From the NCBI RefSeq assembly GCF_003318295.1, contig NZ_QOCW01000016.1, positions 38,187 to 102,186 of the forward strand: a stretch of DNA of 64,000 nucleotides. The letters are read 5' to 3'. This DNA is from Bacillus taeanensis (GTDB lineage Bacteria > Bacillota > Bacilli > Bacillales > UBA6769). The position numbers and the translations under genes are program-made. Shown here in pieces: positions 54,550 through 63,815 of this stretch; position 1 is the first letter of the stretch; every line of letters begins with the position of its first letter. The notes under the pieces were generated by a model. The model worked only from the letters and a program-made list of their open reading frames with translations. It did no database searches and was not told the DNA's origin.

Positions 54550-54738
54550 TTTAATCAATCCTTATATCAATTACTGTTCTTGTCATTTCACAATCATCTC
54601 ACTTCATAAAAAACAGCACCTATATTTTACCATGGAAGATAGGCGCTGTTTCATAATATTGTCTTCTATATAAAGTAATTTAATGCTGTCCTGTAATCTC
54701 ATGAATGGACCTTTATTAAACGAAACTATCAGCATACA

Positions 54739-54775
54739 AAAAGCCCTTTGTGAAGGACACAAAGAGCTTCTTTTA
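54739..54775 (-). terminator. Terminator of the 52-residue small gene
   Basis: AAGCCCTTTGTG / CACAAAGAGCTT stem with a loop of about 5 nt. Confidence 0.7.
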
Positions 54776-54797
54776 TATAGCATTCTCTTATTCTTTT

Positions 54798-54956
54798 TTA
54801 ATGAACTCTTACATAATCACCGCTGTTGTCATCATCGGAGTAGAGCCAGTGGTAGTACTCAATCTCCGCGTCCGTCATTTTTAATACTTTTTCAGCCACC
54901 ATTGTTGTTTTGCTGCAAAGAAACTCGACCATGTGATTTCGTACTTGTTGACCCAT
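54798..54956 (-). CDS. Small acidic protein, possibly BH0509-like
   Basis: 52 residues: MGQQVRNHMVEFLCSKTTMV, then AEKVLKMTDAEIEYYHWLYS and an acidic tail. AAGGAGGAGTAGCA gives a very strong ribosome site. The centre (hhxMTDAEIExxY) resembles the small BH0509-type proteins of Bacillaceae; this match is from memory and weak. No TM or signal. Own terminator. Confidence 0.65.
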   Translation of the reverse strand: MGQQVRNHMVEFLCSKTTMVAEKVLKMTDAEIEYYHWLYSDDDNSGDYVRVH

Positions 54957-55092
54957 TGCTACTCCTCCTTATCGGCGATTTTTGTAATCGCTTTCTTTTG
55001 ATAGTTTTATTATAGGATGAATATACATAACAATCCAACATCATTATTCGCTCAATTGATCAAAACTAATATGATTTTGAGATGAAACAAAA

Positions 55093-55138
55093 AAAGCGAC
55101 CACATTCCTTACAGAAGTAACAAAAATTTGGCCGCTAG
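55093..55138 (-). terminator. Possible terminator of the drug exporter gene
   Basis: GCGACCA / TGGCCGC stem with one mismatch just beyond the stop, preceded by AAAAAA on the + strand (T-run for the minus transcript). Confidence 0.55.
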
Positions 55139-55149
55139 CGTTTCATTGC

Positions 55150-56595
55150 CTAACTATGTGAACGAACACTATTTTTATCAAAATCTGGAGCTATCGCTTT
55201 TTTAATAAACAAAGCGATGAGAAATCCTACAATACTTAATCCAAGTGCAAACCAATATGCATGATGAACACCAACTGTCATCGCATCGTTTAAGGTTTGC
55301 TCTGTTACAGAACCAGGATAATTATTAATATAAGCGTTTCTCCCTTGAGACATAATGCTGACAAAAACCGAAACGCCAAGCGCTCCTGCGATCGGCTGCA
55401 GTGTCGTAGCAATAGCTGTTCCATGCGGATATAAATGAACCGGTAATGCATTCAGCGCATTCGTCTGAGACGGCATCATAATCGCTGTTATCCCAAGCAT
55501 TAAAATAATATAAGCGATAACAAATGACCATGCCGGGATTGAATCATTAATATTACTAAACAACATCATTACTCCAACTAATAAGATCATCCCTGGAATA
55601 ATTAATTTTCTTGGTCCATACTTATCAAACAACGTGCCCATTACAGGTGACAATAGACCACTTAATAAAGCTCCCGGCAGAAGCATTAAACCAGTCATCT
55701 TTGCCTCAAACCCGAGCGGACCTTGCAAGTACATCGGCATTACAATTTCAGAAGCAAACAGCGCCATAATGACAATTACAAAAATAATGATGCCCTGTGC
55801 ATAATCTTTGTATTTAAACACACGTACATCTAATAATGGCTCTTCTAACTTCATTTGACGCCGTACAAATCCAATCAAACTAATGATGCTAATTGTTATA
55901 ACCGCAACAACGGTAATTGATAAAGCGCCCCCTTCATTTTCTCCAACACTGCTGAATCCATATACAAGACCACCTATTCCAACGCTAGAAAGAATAATCG
56001 AGAGCTTATCTACTTTAGGACGTGTAACTTCCCCAACATTTTGTAAATATTTTAGGGCAAATAAAATCGAAAAGAGTGCAAATGGAATTACTGATAAAAA
56101 CAGCCAGCGCCATCCTAAAAAGTCAACAATAACCCCTGATAACGTTGGACCGAGTGCAGGCGCAAACATAATCACTAACCCAAATGTTCCCATCATTTTT
56201 CCGCGTACATCAGGAGGATAAAGCAACAGCAAAGCATTCATAATAATTGGAAGCAGTAAACCCGTCCCTGCCGCTTGGATCATTCTTCCCGTTAACAGCA
56301 TTGGAAAGTTTATGGAAAATCCAGCAAGTACTGTTCCACTTAAAAAAATCGTCATAACCCCAATAAACATCTGCCTTGTTGTAAACGATTGAATCAATAA
56401 TGCCGAAACAGGCATTAATACTCCCATTACGAGCATAAATCCAGTAACCAACCACTGTACAGTAGGCGTATCAATTTTAAATACATCCATTAATTCTGTT
56501 AACGCAATATTAAGCAACGTTTCGTTTAAAATCGCAAAAAATGCACCAATTAAAAAAGTAATAAATATTGCTTTTGCATTAATATTCGTTTCCAT
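55150..56595 (-). CDS. DHA2-family multidrug MFS exporter (LmrB/EmrB-like, 14 TM)
   Basis: 481 residues, 14 TM helices. DHA2 motifs: motif C-like LGPTLSGVIVDFLGWRWLF and ETLLNIALTELMDVFKID in TM1, ALLIQSFTTRQMFIGVMTIF (loop 2-3), GLLLPIIMNALLLLYPPDVRGK. The ATG at 56595 follows GGAGGAAGCATT; the frame upstream to 56673 is unlikely. A terminator hairpin with T7 sits about 155 nt upstream, bracketed by two tiny ORFs, suggesting translation-dependent attenuation. Confidence 0.88.
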   Translation of the reverse strand: METNINAKAIFITFLIGAFFAILNETLLNIALTELMDVFKIDTPTVQWLVTGFMLVMGVLMPVSALLIQSFTTRQMFIGVMTIFLSGTVLAGFSINFPMLLTGRMIQAAGTGLLLPIIMNALLLLYPPDVRGKMMGTFGLVIMFAPALGPTLSGVIVDFLGWRWLFLSVIPFALFSILFALKYLQNVGEVTRPKVDKLSIILSSVGIGGLVYGFSSVGENEGGALSITVVAVITISIISLIGFVRRQMKLEEPLLDVRVFKYKDYAQGIIIFVIVIMALFASEIVMPMYLQGPLGFEAKMTGLMLLPGALLSGLLSPVMGTLFDKYGPRKLIIPGMILLVGVMMLFSNINDSIPAWSFVIAYIILMLGITAIMMPSQTNALNALPVHLYPHGTAIATTLQPIAGALGVSVFVSIMSQGRNAYINNYPGSVTEQTLNDAMTVGVHHAYWFALGLSIVGFLIALFIKKAIAPDFDKNSVRSHS

Positions 56596-56745
56596 AATGC
56601 TTCCTCCAACATTTTTAATATAAGGAAGTACCTTTATTTCCCTTTTATCTTTAATTACAAGAGAGTAACTCAATAAAATTAGACAAGATTCTATTAGATC
56701 ATTCGCTATTCGCTATAGTAGTTTTTTCTTCTTTTTTAACAGCAT

Positions 56746-56774
56746 AAAAAAACCTCCCTAGTTTGCTAGAGAGG
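56746..56774 (-). terminator. Leader terminator/attenuator of the drug exporter gene
   Basis: CCTCTCTAG / CTAGGGAGG stem followed by seven T on the minus strand (56752-56746). It lies between the putative leader ORF ending at 56776 and the exporter start, so it would stop transcription unless prevented. Confidence 0.7.
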
Positions 56775-56775
56775 A

Positions 56776-56820
56776 TTAAGCGTAGTATGCAGGCACAAAG
56801 AAAGAAGCTTCCCTTTTCAT
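56776..56820 (-). CDS. Putative 14-residue leader peptide
   Basis: MKREASFFVPAYYA, stop codon 2 nt before the terminator stem. No clear ribosome site precedes the ATG, so translation is uncertain; the position is what suggests a leader peptide. Confidence 0.3.
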   Translation of the reverse strand: MKREASFFVPAYYA

Positions 56821-57250
56821 AAAAACAGCATGAAATAAAAGGTTAAGTATTCTTTCGTTATGAAAAAAGCACCTAAAATGAACAGACTAATCCTATCTAG
56901 ACAAAATATATTTTTTAACATGAAGTTTTAAAAATATGTCTAAAGAATAGGATTACTGCTTCATTGGCGATGTACCGTTCCCTTCTTTCATAAATTCAAT
57001 TTTATAGTATGATGAAATCCTCCAGCTGTCAACCATTATTATCCATAAATTTTCTATATAAATATAAAGGATAAACATTCTTGGTGTGGAACTTAATACA
57101 AATTCTACAAAATTAACACAATGTCGACAAATTAAGTTGAAGTTATATATATTAATATCCGTAAAAATATGCTATTAATATATAATTATGTAGATGATAA
57201 AATAAATAGATTAATTGAATCACTTATACTACTTAAAGGAGAAAATCAGT
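56821..57250. other. Divergent intergenic region without recognised genes
   Basis: AT-rich, containing the promoters of the exporter (minus) and the kinase (plus). I saw no further ORF with a ribosome site, and no clear operator. Confidence 0.4.
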
Positions 57251-58768
57251 TTGAATTTTAAATGGATTTTCAAATCATTTTCTAATAAAAAATGGCTTAT
57301 TTATATTATAATGACCGTTATACCATCTCTTATTATCAGCCATCTCTTTGCACAGCAAAACATTCAACAAATTGAAAACCAGTATACAAATAAAGCAGAG
57401 CAGTATGCTAATTTCCATGCCAAACATATAGACAATTTTATTGGCGGCACAATTGGACGTGTCGAAATGCTTGCGACGTTAATTCAAGTCCAGAGCCATG
57501 ATTTAAGCGGTGTGGAAGAAATTCTAAAGAGAACACATGACAAGGATATTCGCTTTTCCGGCTTCTATTGGGCCAACCCTGATGGAGATCTATTGATTAG
57601 TTCGAATGAAATGTTTTCTCCAATTAATGTTTTGGATCGTAATTACTTTCAACAAGCATTAAAAACGGGGCAAACAAGTATTTCAGAAGCACACCTCGGT
57701 CGAGTTACAGGGCGTTTTATTATTACAATTGCTACCCCTGTGGTCGATAAGGAACAAATACAAGGTGTCGTGCTCGCCAGCTTGCGATTCGACAAAATTG
57801 AAGAAACGATTAATCAATTTGTAACAGATGAATTGATTTCTGTAACAGATGCTGCAGGGCAAAACTTAATGCAGTCCAAATCCCCTATTGTTGAGGGACA
57901 ATCACTTACTGCTCGTACACATGCTGAGAAAGTCCCTTGGATCATTACAGCTAGCGTAATACCAGAAGAAAGAAACATATACAAAAAATCCTTTCTTCAA
58001 TCGTTAGGAATTACCTTTATTATTACAAATATTTTATTTTTATTGCTTCAATATTTTTTATTAAAATACCAAGTAAAACTTGAAAAAGAACAAAATGAAA
58101 ACCAAAAGCTTGAATTAGTTGGAAATCTTGCCGCGAGTACAGCGCACGAAATTAAAAACCCTTTAACAGGCATTAAAGGGTTAATCACGCTTTTAAGCGA
58201 AAAACATAAAGATGAAAAAGATCAATTTTATTTTGAAGTGATTCAAGGAGAAATCACGCGCATTAATAGTATTGTTAGTGAACTATTAATGCTTGGAAAG
58301 CCTACAGCATATACATTGAAATCATATAATGCGGATGACATCATAAGAGAAATAGCGCCAATTATTCAATCAGAGGCTAATTATAAAAATGTAGAGTTAA
58401 ACATTTATCCTTCAAATACGCCTTTGCCTATTTTATGTGTGAAAGATCACCTCAAACAAGTGATTCTTAATTTAACAAAAAACTCTTTAGAATCTATGGA
58501 AAATGGCGGAAAATTAACGATTCACCTAGAAAAAAGAGAGGATGCTTGCATCATACGTGTGAAAGACAATGGATCTGGAATGCCTCAAAAAGTATTAGAT
58601 CAAGTGTTTCATCCTTTTTTTACTACGAAACAGGATGGTACCGGTTTGGGATTAGCAGTCTGTAAACGAATTATCCAAACATATAATGGAGATATTTCAA
58701 TTAAAAGTAAGCCTAATGAAGGAACTGAAGTTGAAATTAACATCCCGCTAATAACAGAGCAAAATTAA
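57251..58768 (+). CDS. Membrane sensor histidine kinase with dCache domain, orphan
   Basis: 505 residues. TM1 (about 17-36), extracytoplasmic dCache (VLDRNYFQQALKTGQTSISE, GRFIITIATPV), TM2 (about 265-288), HisKA with NLAASTAHEIKNPLTGIKGL (His about 308) and HATPase (VKDNGSGMP, GTGLGLAVCKRII). Start is TTG at 57251, AAAGGAG 9 nt upstream; the frame extends 12 codons further without a site. No partner regulator adjacent. HisKA resembles Kin-type sporulation kinases; a phosphorelay role is inference. Confidence 0.87.
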   Translation: MNFKWIFKSFSNKKWLIYIIMTVIPSLIISHLFAQQNIQQIENQYTNKAEQYANFHAKHIDNFIGGTIGRVEMLATLIQVQSHDLSGVEEILKRTHDKDIRFSGFYWANPDGDLLISSNEMFSPINVLDRNYFQQALKTGQTSISEAHLGRVTGRFIITIATPVVDKEQIQGVVLASLRFDKIEETINQFVTDELISVTDAAGQNLMQSKSPIVEGQSLTARTHAEKVPWIITASVIPEERNIYKKSFLQSLGITFIITNILFLLLQYFLLKYQVKLEKEQNENQKLELVGNLAASTAHEIKNPLTGIKGLITLLSEKHKDEKDQFYFEVIQGEITRINSIVSELLMLGKPTAYTLKSYNADDIIREIAPIIQSEANYKNVELNIYPSNTPLPILCVKDHLKQVILNLTKNSLESMENGGKLTIHLEKREDACIIRVKDNGSGMPQKVLDQVFHPFFTTKQDGTGLGLAVCKRIIQTYNGDISIKSKPNEGTEVEINIPLITEQN

Positions 58769-58972
58769 TAGCATGTAAAAATTTCAATCATTTATTTAAC
58801 GAAACAATGCTGTACTCTATCATTTATTAGATAAGATACGGCCTTGTTTCGTTATTTCTTCACTGTGACTTTTATACTAAAATATTGTTTTATTATTGTT
58901 TAATGTTTAGTATTCGTAAAATCCGGTTAAATCACAAGTGTAAAACACATTACACAAAAGGAGAGGATACTA

Positions 58973-59161
58973 ATGGCTAACCGTTTTAAAACTGGCGAAC
59001 AAGCACCGGAAACAGGCACTTATGAATTTGTTGGTTTAGCAGAATCTCACAGCAACGCTAATCCAACGAGTGACGAAAAAGAAATTCGCTTAGAAAGCGG
59101 GGATACATTCCCTCCGTTACGTTCAAGCAAAGAATCAGCTTATTGGCAAAAGTCTGAATAA
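58973..59161 (+). CDS. YjzC family protein
   Basis: 62 residues: ANRFKTGEQAPETGTYEFVG, then a polar region and ETFPPLRSSKESAYW-like GDTFPPLRSSKESAYWQKSE. This is the YjzC family of small Bacillus proteins of unknown function. AAAGGAGAGGATACTA precedes the ATG; a strong terminator follows. Confidence 0.85.
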   Translation: MANRFKTGEQAPETGTYEFVGLAESHSNANPTSDEKEIRLESGDTFPPLRSSKESAYWQKSE

Positions 59162-59197
59162 CAGCATGCAGGATTAAGCAATCTTATCGGTTAGAAA

Positions 59198-59231
59198 GCC
59201 TCCAAAGGAATTTCCTTGGAGGCTTTTAGGC
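59198..59231. terminator. Terminator after the YjzC gene
   Basis: AGCCTCCAAAGGAA / TTCCTTGGAGGCT stem (near perfect) then TTTTAGG. Confidence 0.85.
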
Positions 59232-59269
59232 TTTTAGTATTTTAATATATTAAATAAAAGGAATTGATT

Positions 59270-59803
59270 TTAACCCGCTAAGAAAATCGCGCCGTATCCA
59301 AGTGCGCCAACAATTACAAAAGCAGGATGCACTTTCAATTTTTCCATTAATACAAAGCTTGCGATGACTAAGAAAAGTGTCTGCCATACACCTGCTCCTT
59401 CATATGAGCTTGTAAAAAATTGATACGCCATCACGCCAAGCAGGACGGCAATTGTCGGACGAATCAGCATCGTCATTCGCTTAACTTTCGGTGAATCTTT
59501 AAATTTATATAAAAGTCCTAAAAGCATGACCATTAAAATAAGCGATGGGGCAACCGTTGCAAATACACCAACAAAAGCGCCGAGCACACCGCCCTGCTCA
59601 TAGCCAATATAGCCAGCCATTTTTGTCGCAATCGGACCAGGAAGTGCATTGCCGAGTGCGAGCACTTCACTAAATTCTTCAACAGTTAACCAGCCGTAGC
59701 GGTCAACCACTTCATTTTCAACAAGCGGAATCGAGGCAGGGCCGCCGCCATAGCCGACAATTCCGGGAATGAAAAACGCTAAAAATATTTGCCAATAAAT
59801 CAT
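59270..59803 (-). CDS. Chromate transporter (ChrA) half-subunit, YwrA-like
   Basis: 177 residues, about five TM helices. CHR signature AFFIPGIVGYGGGPASIPLV and LALGNALPGPIATKMAGYIG. Short-chain ChrA proteins work as pairs with opposite topology; the partner is the preceding gene, overlapping by 4 nt. They export chromate or transport another oxyanion. Confidence 0.88.
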   Translation of the reverse strand: MIYWQIFLAFFIPGIVGYGGGPASIPLVENEVVDRYGWLTVEEFSEVLALGNALPGPIATKMAGYIGYEQGGVLGAFVGVFATVAPSLILMVMLLGLLYKFKDSPKVKRMTMLIRPTIAVLLGVMAYQFFTSSYEGAGVWQTLFLVIASFVLMEKLKVHPAFVIVGALGYGAIFLAG

Positions 59804-60372
59804 ACAAACTCTTTCCTTTCAGCTTTTTCTTCCTTGTTCGGCTGATCTCTTTTTAAAAGGGCAGCAAGAAGAAGAACAGCAATTAAAATTCCTGGATGCA
59901 AGCCTATTCCTTCAATGAGAATTACACTTCCTACCATTAACAGAACACTCGGGACCATTCCTAAATCCGTGTTTGCTTTTTTAAAAAACTGCCACGTTAA
60001 CACCGCAAGCATCACACCGACAACAGGTACAACCGCTTTGGTCATACCTGCAACCCACGGCTGATCTTTAAAAGAAGAAAGCGATGTTAACAACACAATC
60101 ATTAACACAATTGTCGGTAAAATAGTCGCCACCACTCCGTTAATCATTCCAATTACTCCACCAACACGGTAGCCGATATAACCAGCCATTTTCGTTGCAA
60201 TTGGACCTGGCAGTGTATTGCCAAGTGCAAGTACATCGCTAAATTCATCAGCATTCATCCATTTATATTTTTCTACAACTTCCTTATGAACAAGTGGAAT
60301 TGAAGACGGCCCGCCGCCGTAGCCTAACATACCGACTCGAAAAAATGCGAGAAAAAGCTGCCATTGTTTCAT
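59800..60372 (-). CDS. Chromate transporter (ChrA) half-subunit, YwrB-like
   Basis: 190 residues, about five TM helices, CHR signature AFFRVGMLGYGGGPSSIPLV and LALGNTLPGPIATKMAGYIG. The ATG at 60372 has AAAGGAAATGATGAA upstream; the frame extension to 60438 overlaps the ywrD-like gene end and is rejected. 43 bp after that gene, so ywrD-chrA-chrA forms one operon with the B. subtilis ywrDBA order. Confidence 0.88.
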   Translation of the reverse strand: MKQWQLFLAFFRVGMLGYGGGPSSIPLVHKEVVEKYKWMNADEFSDVLALGNTLPGPIATKMAGYIGYRVGGVIGMINGVVATILPTIVLMIVLLTSLSSFKDQPWVAGMTKAVVPVVGVMLAVLTWQFFKKANTDLGMVPSVLLMVGSVILIEGIGLHPGILIAVLLLAALLKRDQPNKEEKAERKEFV

Positions 60373-60415
60373 TTCATCATTTCCTTTTTTACAAAATAAG
60401 AACGCTTGTGGTTTC

Positions 60416-62026
60416 TTACCATGAAGCAATACCGCCATCTGTCCGCGCTTCTGTTCCGCCGACTAATACACCTGAGTCCGGATCACGGCAAATAATTTGC
60501 CCGCGCCCAAAAACAGCAGGATCAGCCGTTACTTTTATATCATGTCCTTTTCTCATTAAAGCTTGCGTAATATGAAGCGGCAAGCTATGTTCAACTTCAA
60601 CCGTTTTTTCATGTGTCCAAAGCCATCTCGGCGCATCAAGGGCCGCCTGCGGATTTAGCTTAAAGTCAATCATGTTCATCATGACCTGCACATGTCCCTG
60701 CGGCTGCATAAATCCGCCCATTACGCCAAACGGGCCGATCGGCGTTTTCCCTTTTGTCAGAAAGCCGGGAATAATCGTATGATACGTTTTTTTGCCGGGC
60801 TCAAGACAATTCACATGATTTGAATCAAGCGAAAAATTATGACCGCGGTTTTGCAGGATGATGCCTGTACCGGGTACTGTTACGCCAGATCCAAAGTCCA
60901 TATAACTGCTTTGAATAAACGAAACCATATTGCCTTCAGAATCAGCGGCCGCTAAATAAACAGTTCCGCATGCATCAGGTTTTCCCGCCTCAGGTAAAAG
61001 CGCTTTTTCTCCAATTAACGACCTGCGAAGGGCACCATACTGCTCTGAAAGCATATCTTCAACAGATACGGTCATATGGCTTTGTTCAGTAATATATTTT
61101 TGTCCATCACTAAAGGCAAGCTTCATCGCTTCGATTTGCTTATGATACGTTTCAACACTATCTTTTTCGGTAAAATCAAAGCCTTTTAAAATATTAAATG
61201 CCATTAGTGCAATTAAGCCTTGGCCGTTTGGCGGAATTTCCCATACATCATAGTCTTTGTAGGAAATAGAAATTGGCTTCACCCATTCCGGCTCATAAGA
61301 TGCTAAATCTTCTTTACGAAGATAACCTCCTGTTTCTTTTGAAAAAGCAGCGATTTTTTCAGCAATTTCACCGCGGTAAAAAGCTTCGGCATTTGTTTCG
61401 GCGATTGCTGAAAGTGTTGCTACATGACCTTTTGAAGACCAAACTTCACCAATTTCAGGAGCGCGTCCTTTTGGCGCAAACACCCGAAACCATTCTGAAA
61501 AGAGCTCATCAGTGAGTGAAGATTGAAATTGATTGTACGCTTTTTGCCAAAAGCGACCGAGTGTCGGTGAAATTGGATAGCCCTCTTCCGCATATTGAAT
61601 CGCAGGCTTTAACACTTCTTTAAACGGCAGCTTCCCAAACCGTTTTGACAATGCTGTCCAAGCTGCCGGCGCTCCCGGTACAGTAACCGGCACCCAGCCG
61701 TGCTTTGGCATTTCATTAATCTCTTTTTCTTTTAACTTCTCCATTGAAATAGCTTTTGGTGCCGGTCCGCTTGCATTTAAACCATGCAGCTCTCCTTTTG
61801 TCCAAACGAGCGCAAATGCATCGCCGCCAAGACTGTTTGAGGTTGGTTCCACAACAGTTAAGCATGCCGCGGTCGCAATTGCCGCGTCAATCGCATTTCC
61901 TCCTTTTTTGAGCATATCAAGTCCCGCCTGTGAAGCAAGAGGCTGAGATGTGGCAACCATGCCGTTTTTTGCGTAAACGGCCATGCGCTGCGATGAATAC
62001 GGATAAACCAATGGATTATTGTTCAT
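60416..62026 (-). CDS. Gamma-glutamyltranspeptidase family protein, YwrD-like
   Basis: 536 residues, no signal peptide. Ntn-hydrolase of the GGT family: AIDAAIATAACLTVVEPTSNSLGGDAF at the N-terminus, and the autoprocessing/nucleophile Thr in DACGTVYLAAADSEGNMVSF (about 355). YwrD in B. subtilis is a cytoplasmic relative of GGT with acylase-like activity. The ATG at 62026 has GGGGGAG 4 nt upstream. Upstream of the paired chromate transporters. Confidence 0.88.
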   Translation of the reverse strand: MNNNPLVYPYSSQRMAVYAKNGMVATSQPLASQAGLDMLKKGGNAIDAAIATAACLTVVEPTSNSLGGDAFALVWTKGELHGLNASGPAPKAISMEKLKEKEINEMPKHGWVPVTVPGAPAAWTALSKRFGKLPFKEVLKPAIQYAEEGYPISPTLGRFWQKAYNQFQSSLTDELFSEWFRVFAPKGRAPEIGEVWSSKGHVATLSAIAETNAEAFYRGEIAEKIAAFSKETGGYLRKEDLASYEPEWVKPISISYKDYDVWEIPPNGQGLIALMAFNILKGFDFTEKDSVETYHKQIEAMKLAFSDGQKYITEQSHMTVSVEDMLSEQYGALRRSLIGEKALLPEAGKPDACGTVYLAAADSEGNMVSFIQSSYMDFGSGVTVPGTGIILQNRGHNFSLDSNHVNCLEPGKKTYHTIIPGFLTKGKTPIGPFGVMGGFMQPQGHVQVMMNMIDFKLNPQAALDAPRWLWTHEKTVEVEHSLPLHITQALMRKGHDIKVTADPAVFGRGQIICRDPDSGVLVGGTEARTDGGIASW

Positions 62027-62174
62027 AAGCTCCCCCAACATCGTTAGACATTACATTTATACTTCTTTTCAGCAATCTACTATTCAATTATAAAACGCAC
62101 CAGCAATCGTTTCCAATATTTTGTTAAACCTAAAAATATCCTCTCTATAAATAGTTGGTTAAGGGACTGTCTAC

Positions 62175-62543
62175 ATGACGAAAAGACAAAAACAGCAAGT
62201 AATTGACCCTTCCTTAGGAGAAGTAGAAGGAGAAGATCTTGTTGGTGTCCTTTTAGTGTATAATGATTATGAAAAATACATGTATAATACAATGAAAAGC
62301 AGTGAGATCTTTCCAAAATATAAAACAAATGCTACCTGTTTTCAAGTAGCTTGCGGTGTATATGCAGGACTCGCCAGCTTACTTTTAGACACTCTTTCAA
62401 CGGGGGTTTATTATGTTGATGAGTTATTAACACAAACAAACAGCCGTTACGGCGAATATGTAACATATCATATGAAAGACTTTATTGTTGGCGAAAATAA
62501 AGGTTCTGATGGTTTTTTACATGAGAGAATGAATGAAATGTAA
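62175..62543 (+). CDS. Probable C-terminal fragment of a saccharopine dehydrogenase-family protein
   Basis: 122 residues. The stretch KTNATCFQVACGVYAGLASL followed by GVYYVDELL resembles the C-terminal domain of saccharopine dehydrogenase/homospermidine synthase-like proteins (NATAxQVAxxVLAG), but the whole NAD-binding Rossmann half is absent upstream. AAGGGACTGTCTAC before the ATG is a modest ribosome site. It may be a relic rather than a working gene; family assignment is moderate. Confidence 0.5.
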   Translation: MTKRQKQQVIDPSLGEVEGEDLVGVLLVYNDYEKYMYNTMKSSEIFPKYKTNATCFQVACGVYAGLASLLLDTLSTGVYYVDELLTQTNSRYGEYVTYHMKDFIVGENKGSDGFLHERMNEM

Positions 62544-62579
62544 AAAACAGCTAACTCCCCTTTTAGTTAACTGTTTTTT
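62543..62579 (+). terminator. Terminator of the 122-residue ORF
   Basis: AAAAAACAGCTAACT / AGTTAACTGTTTTTT stem with T-run. Confidence 0.8.
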
Positions 62580-62600
62580 CACCTTCAATAACTTTAAATA

Positions 62601-62654
62601 AAAAAAGCTGACTAAAAACTCTCATTTAAGAGAACATTCTTAGTCAGCTTTTTA
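62601..62654 (-). terminator. Terminator of the PNPOx-like gene
   Basis: AAAAAGCTGACTAA / TTAGTCAGCTTTTT stem enclosing a smaller CTCTCATTTAAGAGA hairpin. Confidence 0.8.
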
Positions 62655-62670
62655 AATTGTTAAATCCGCT

Positions 62671-63267
62671 TTACTCTTTTATTTTTACACCATTGATCTT
62701 TAAATGCGCATGAAAAATCTCCATCATGGACGGAACCTCTTCCTTGTTTGGCCATTTCTCAGGATTCCAAATTTTTGATTTATGCAATGCCCGTGTGCAG
62801 TGAATAAAACATGCTTCCACATCTACACCTATCCCAATCGATGGTGCTTTCCCCTTCAAACTCATCTTACTTAAAATATCCTTATTTTTTATAATTGTCG
62901 CCCTTCCGTTAATACGCAGCACTTCTTCTAGACCCGGAACTACAAAAAGCAAACCAACATGCGGGTTAGTTAAAATATTTAAAATAGAATCTACTCGCCT
63001 ATTACCAGGACGATCTGGAATCACTAATTGATGATCATTTAATACAACAATTGAGCCAGGATTATCGCCCCGCGGTGAAACGTCACAGTTTCCCTCTGCA
63101 TCAGATGTTGCTAGAAACAAAAGCGGTGACATTGAAATAAACCGTTTAGCCTGATCATCAACAATTGAAATGCTTTTTTTCTTTACTAACTCATGAGGCG
63201 TGCCAACAAAATTTCGAAGCTCTTCCTCGGACGTAATTGCCTCTTTACTAAAATCTACTTTCTCCAT
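62671..63267 (-). CDS. Pyridoxamine 5'-phosphate oxidase-like FMN-binding protein
   Basis: 198 residues, split-barrel flavin fold: PLLFLATSDAEGNCDVSPRGD, LVIPDRPGNRRVDSILNILT and HVGLLFVVPG..LRINGRATI, then CFIHCTRALHKSKIWNPEKW. This is the MSMEG_1061-like subgroup of PNPOx-related proteins, of unknown substrate. AAGGGTGGAAAACTTTT lies ahead of the ATG. Single gene. Confidence 0.8.
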   Translation of the reverse strand: MEKVDFSKEAITSEEELRNFVGTPHELVKKKSISIVDDQAKRFISMSPLLFLATSDAEGNCDVSPRGDNPGSIVVLNDHQLVIPDRPGNRRVDSILNILTNPHVGLLFVVPGLEEVLRINGRATIIKNKDILSKMSLKGKAPSIGIGVDVEACFIHCTRALHKSKIWNPEKWPNKEEVPSMMEIFHAHLKINGVKIKE

Positions 63268-63551
63268 AAAAGTTTTCCACCCTTAAGATTTTAAATATCG
63301 TGAACTATTTAATAGAGATCCATTGATATTTATCATACTCTTTTTCAAAGATAGTGTTATTGTAAACGAAGAAAAGGCAGAGCTCAATAAAATCTTATTT
63401 CCCTCATCAATAAGAGCGTACTTTATCATATTTCATGAGTTAGAATATCAAATTCCGTATATTACCTAACAAAAAGATCAATTTAGATTTTTATAGGCGT
63501 TATCTTTTACAGAAGACGCAGCGATTGCTGGGCCTTCAAGCGAGAGTAGAG

Positions 63552-63815
63552 AATGAACCTCCCCTCCCTACCGCTTCGCGCTTGAGGAAGGGGTTTCCTG
63601 TTTGAAGTTTCCAAGTCCAAAAGCCGTCCCAGCTGGAACAAGTGTCATCAACACTGCCTTTGTGCTTGGAATCAAACATCCCTTTTGAGGATAGTGGTCT
63701 TTCCGTTTCGTGTCTCCCGACAGAAAACTGCCACCGTAGGCAACTTGTGCGTTTCACAACGGACAAGGGGCGGTTCTGCCCGTCTACTACTTCCTTCCAG
63801 CAGAAAAAGGTCTTC
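63552..63815 (-). ncRNA. Predicted omega-RNA region of TnpB element 2
   Basis: 264 nt, same length as in copy 1 and conserved despite being noncoding. The guide would be the flank just left of 63552 (minus strand CTCTACTCTCGCTTGAAGGC). Confidence 0.45.

Noticed and set aside
54683..55015. 110-codon + strand ORF near 54.7-55.0 kb
   Set aside because: It is antisense to the 52-residue gene at 54798-54956, which has a strong ribosome site and a terminator.
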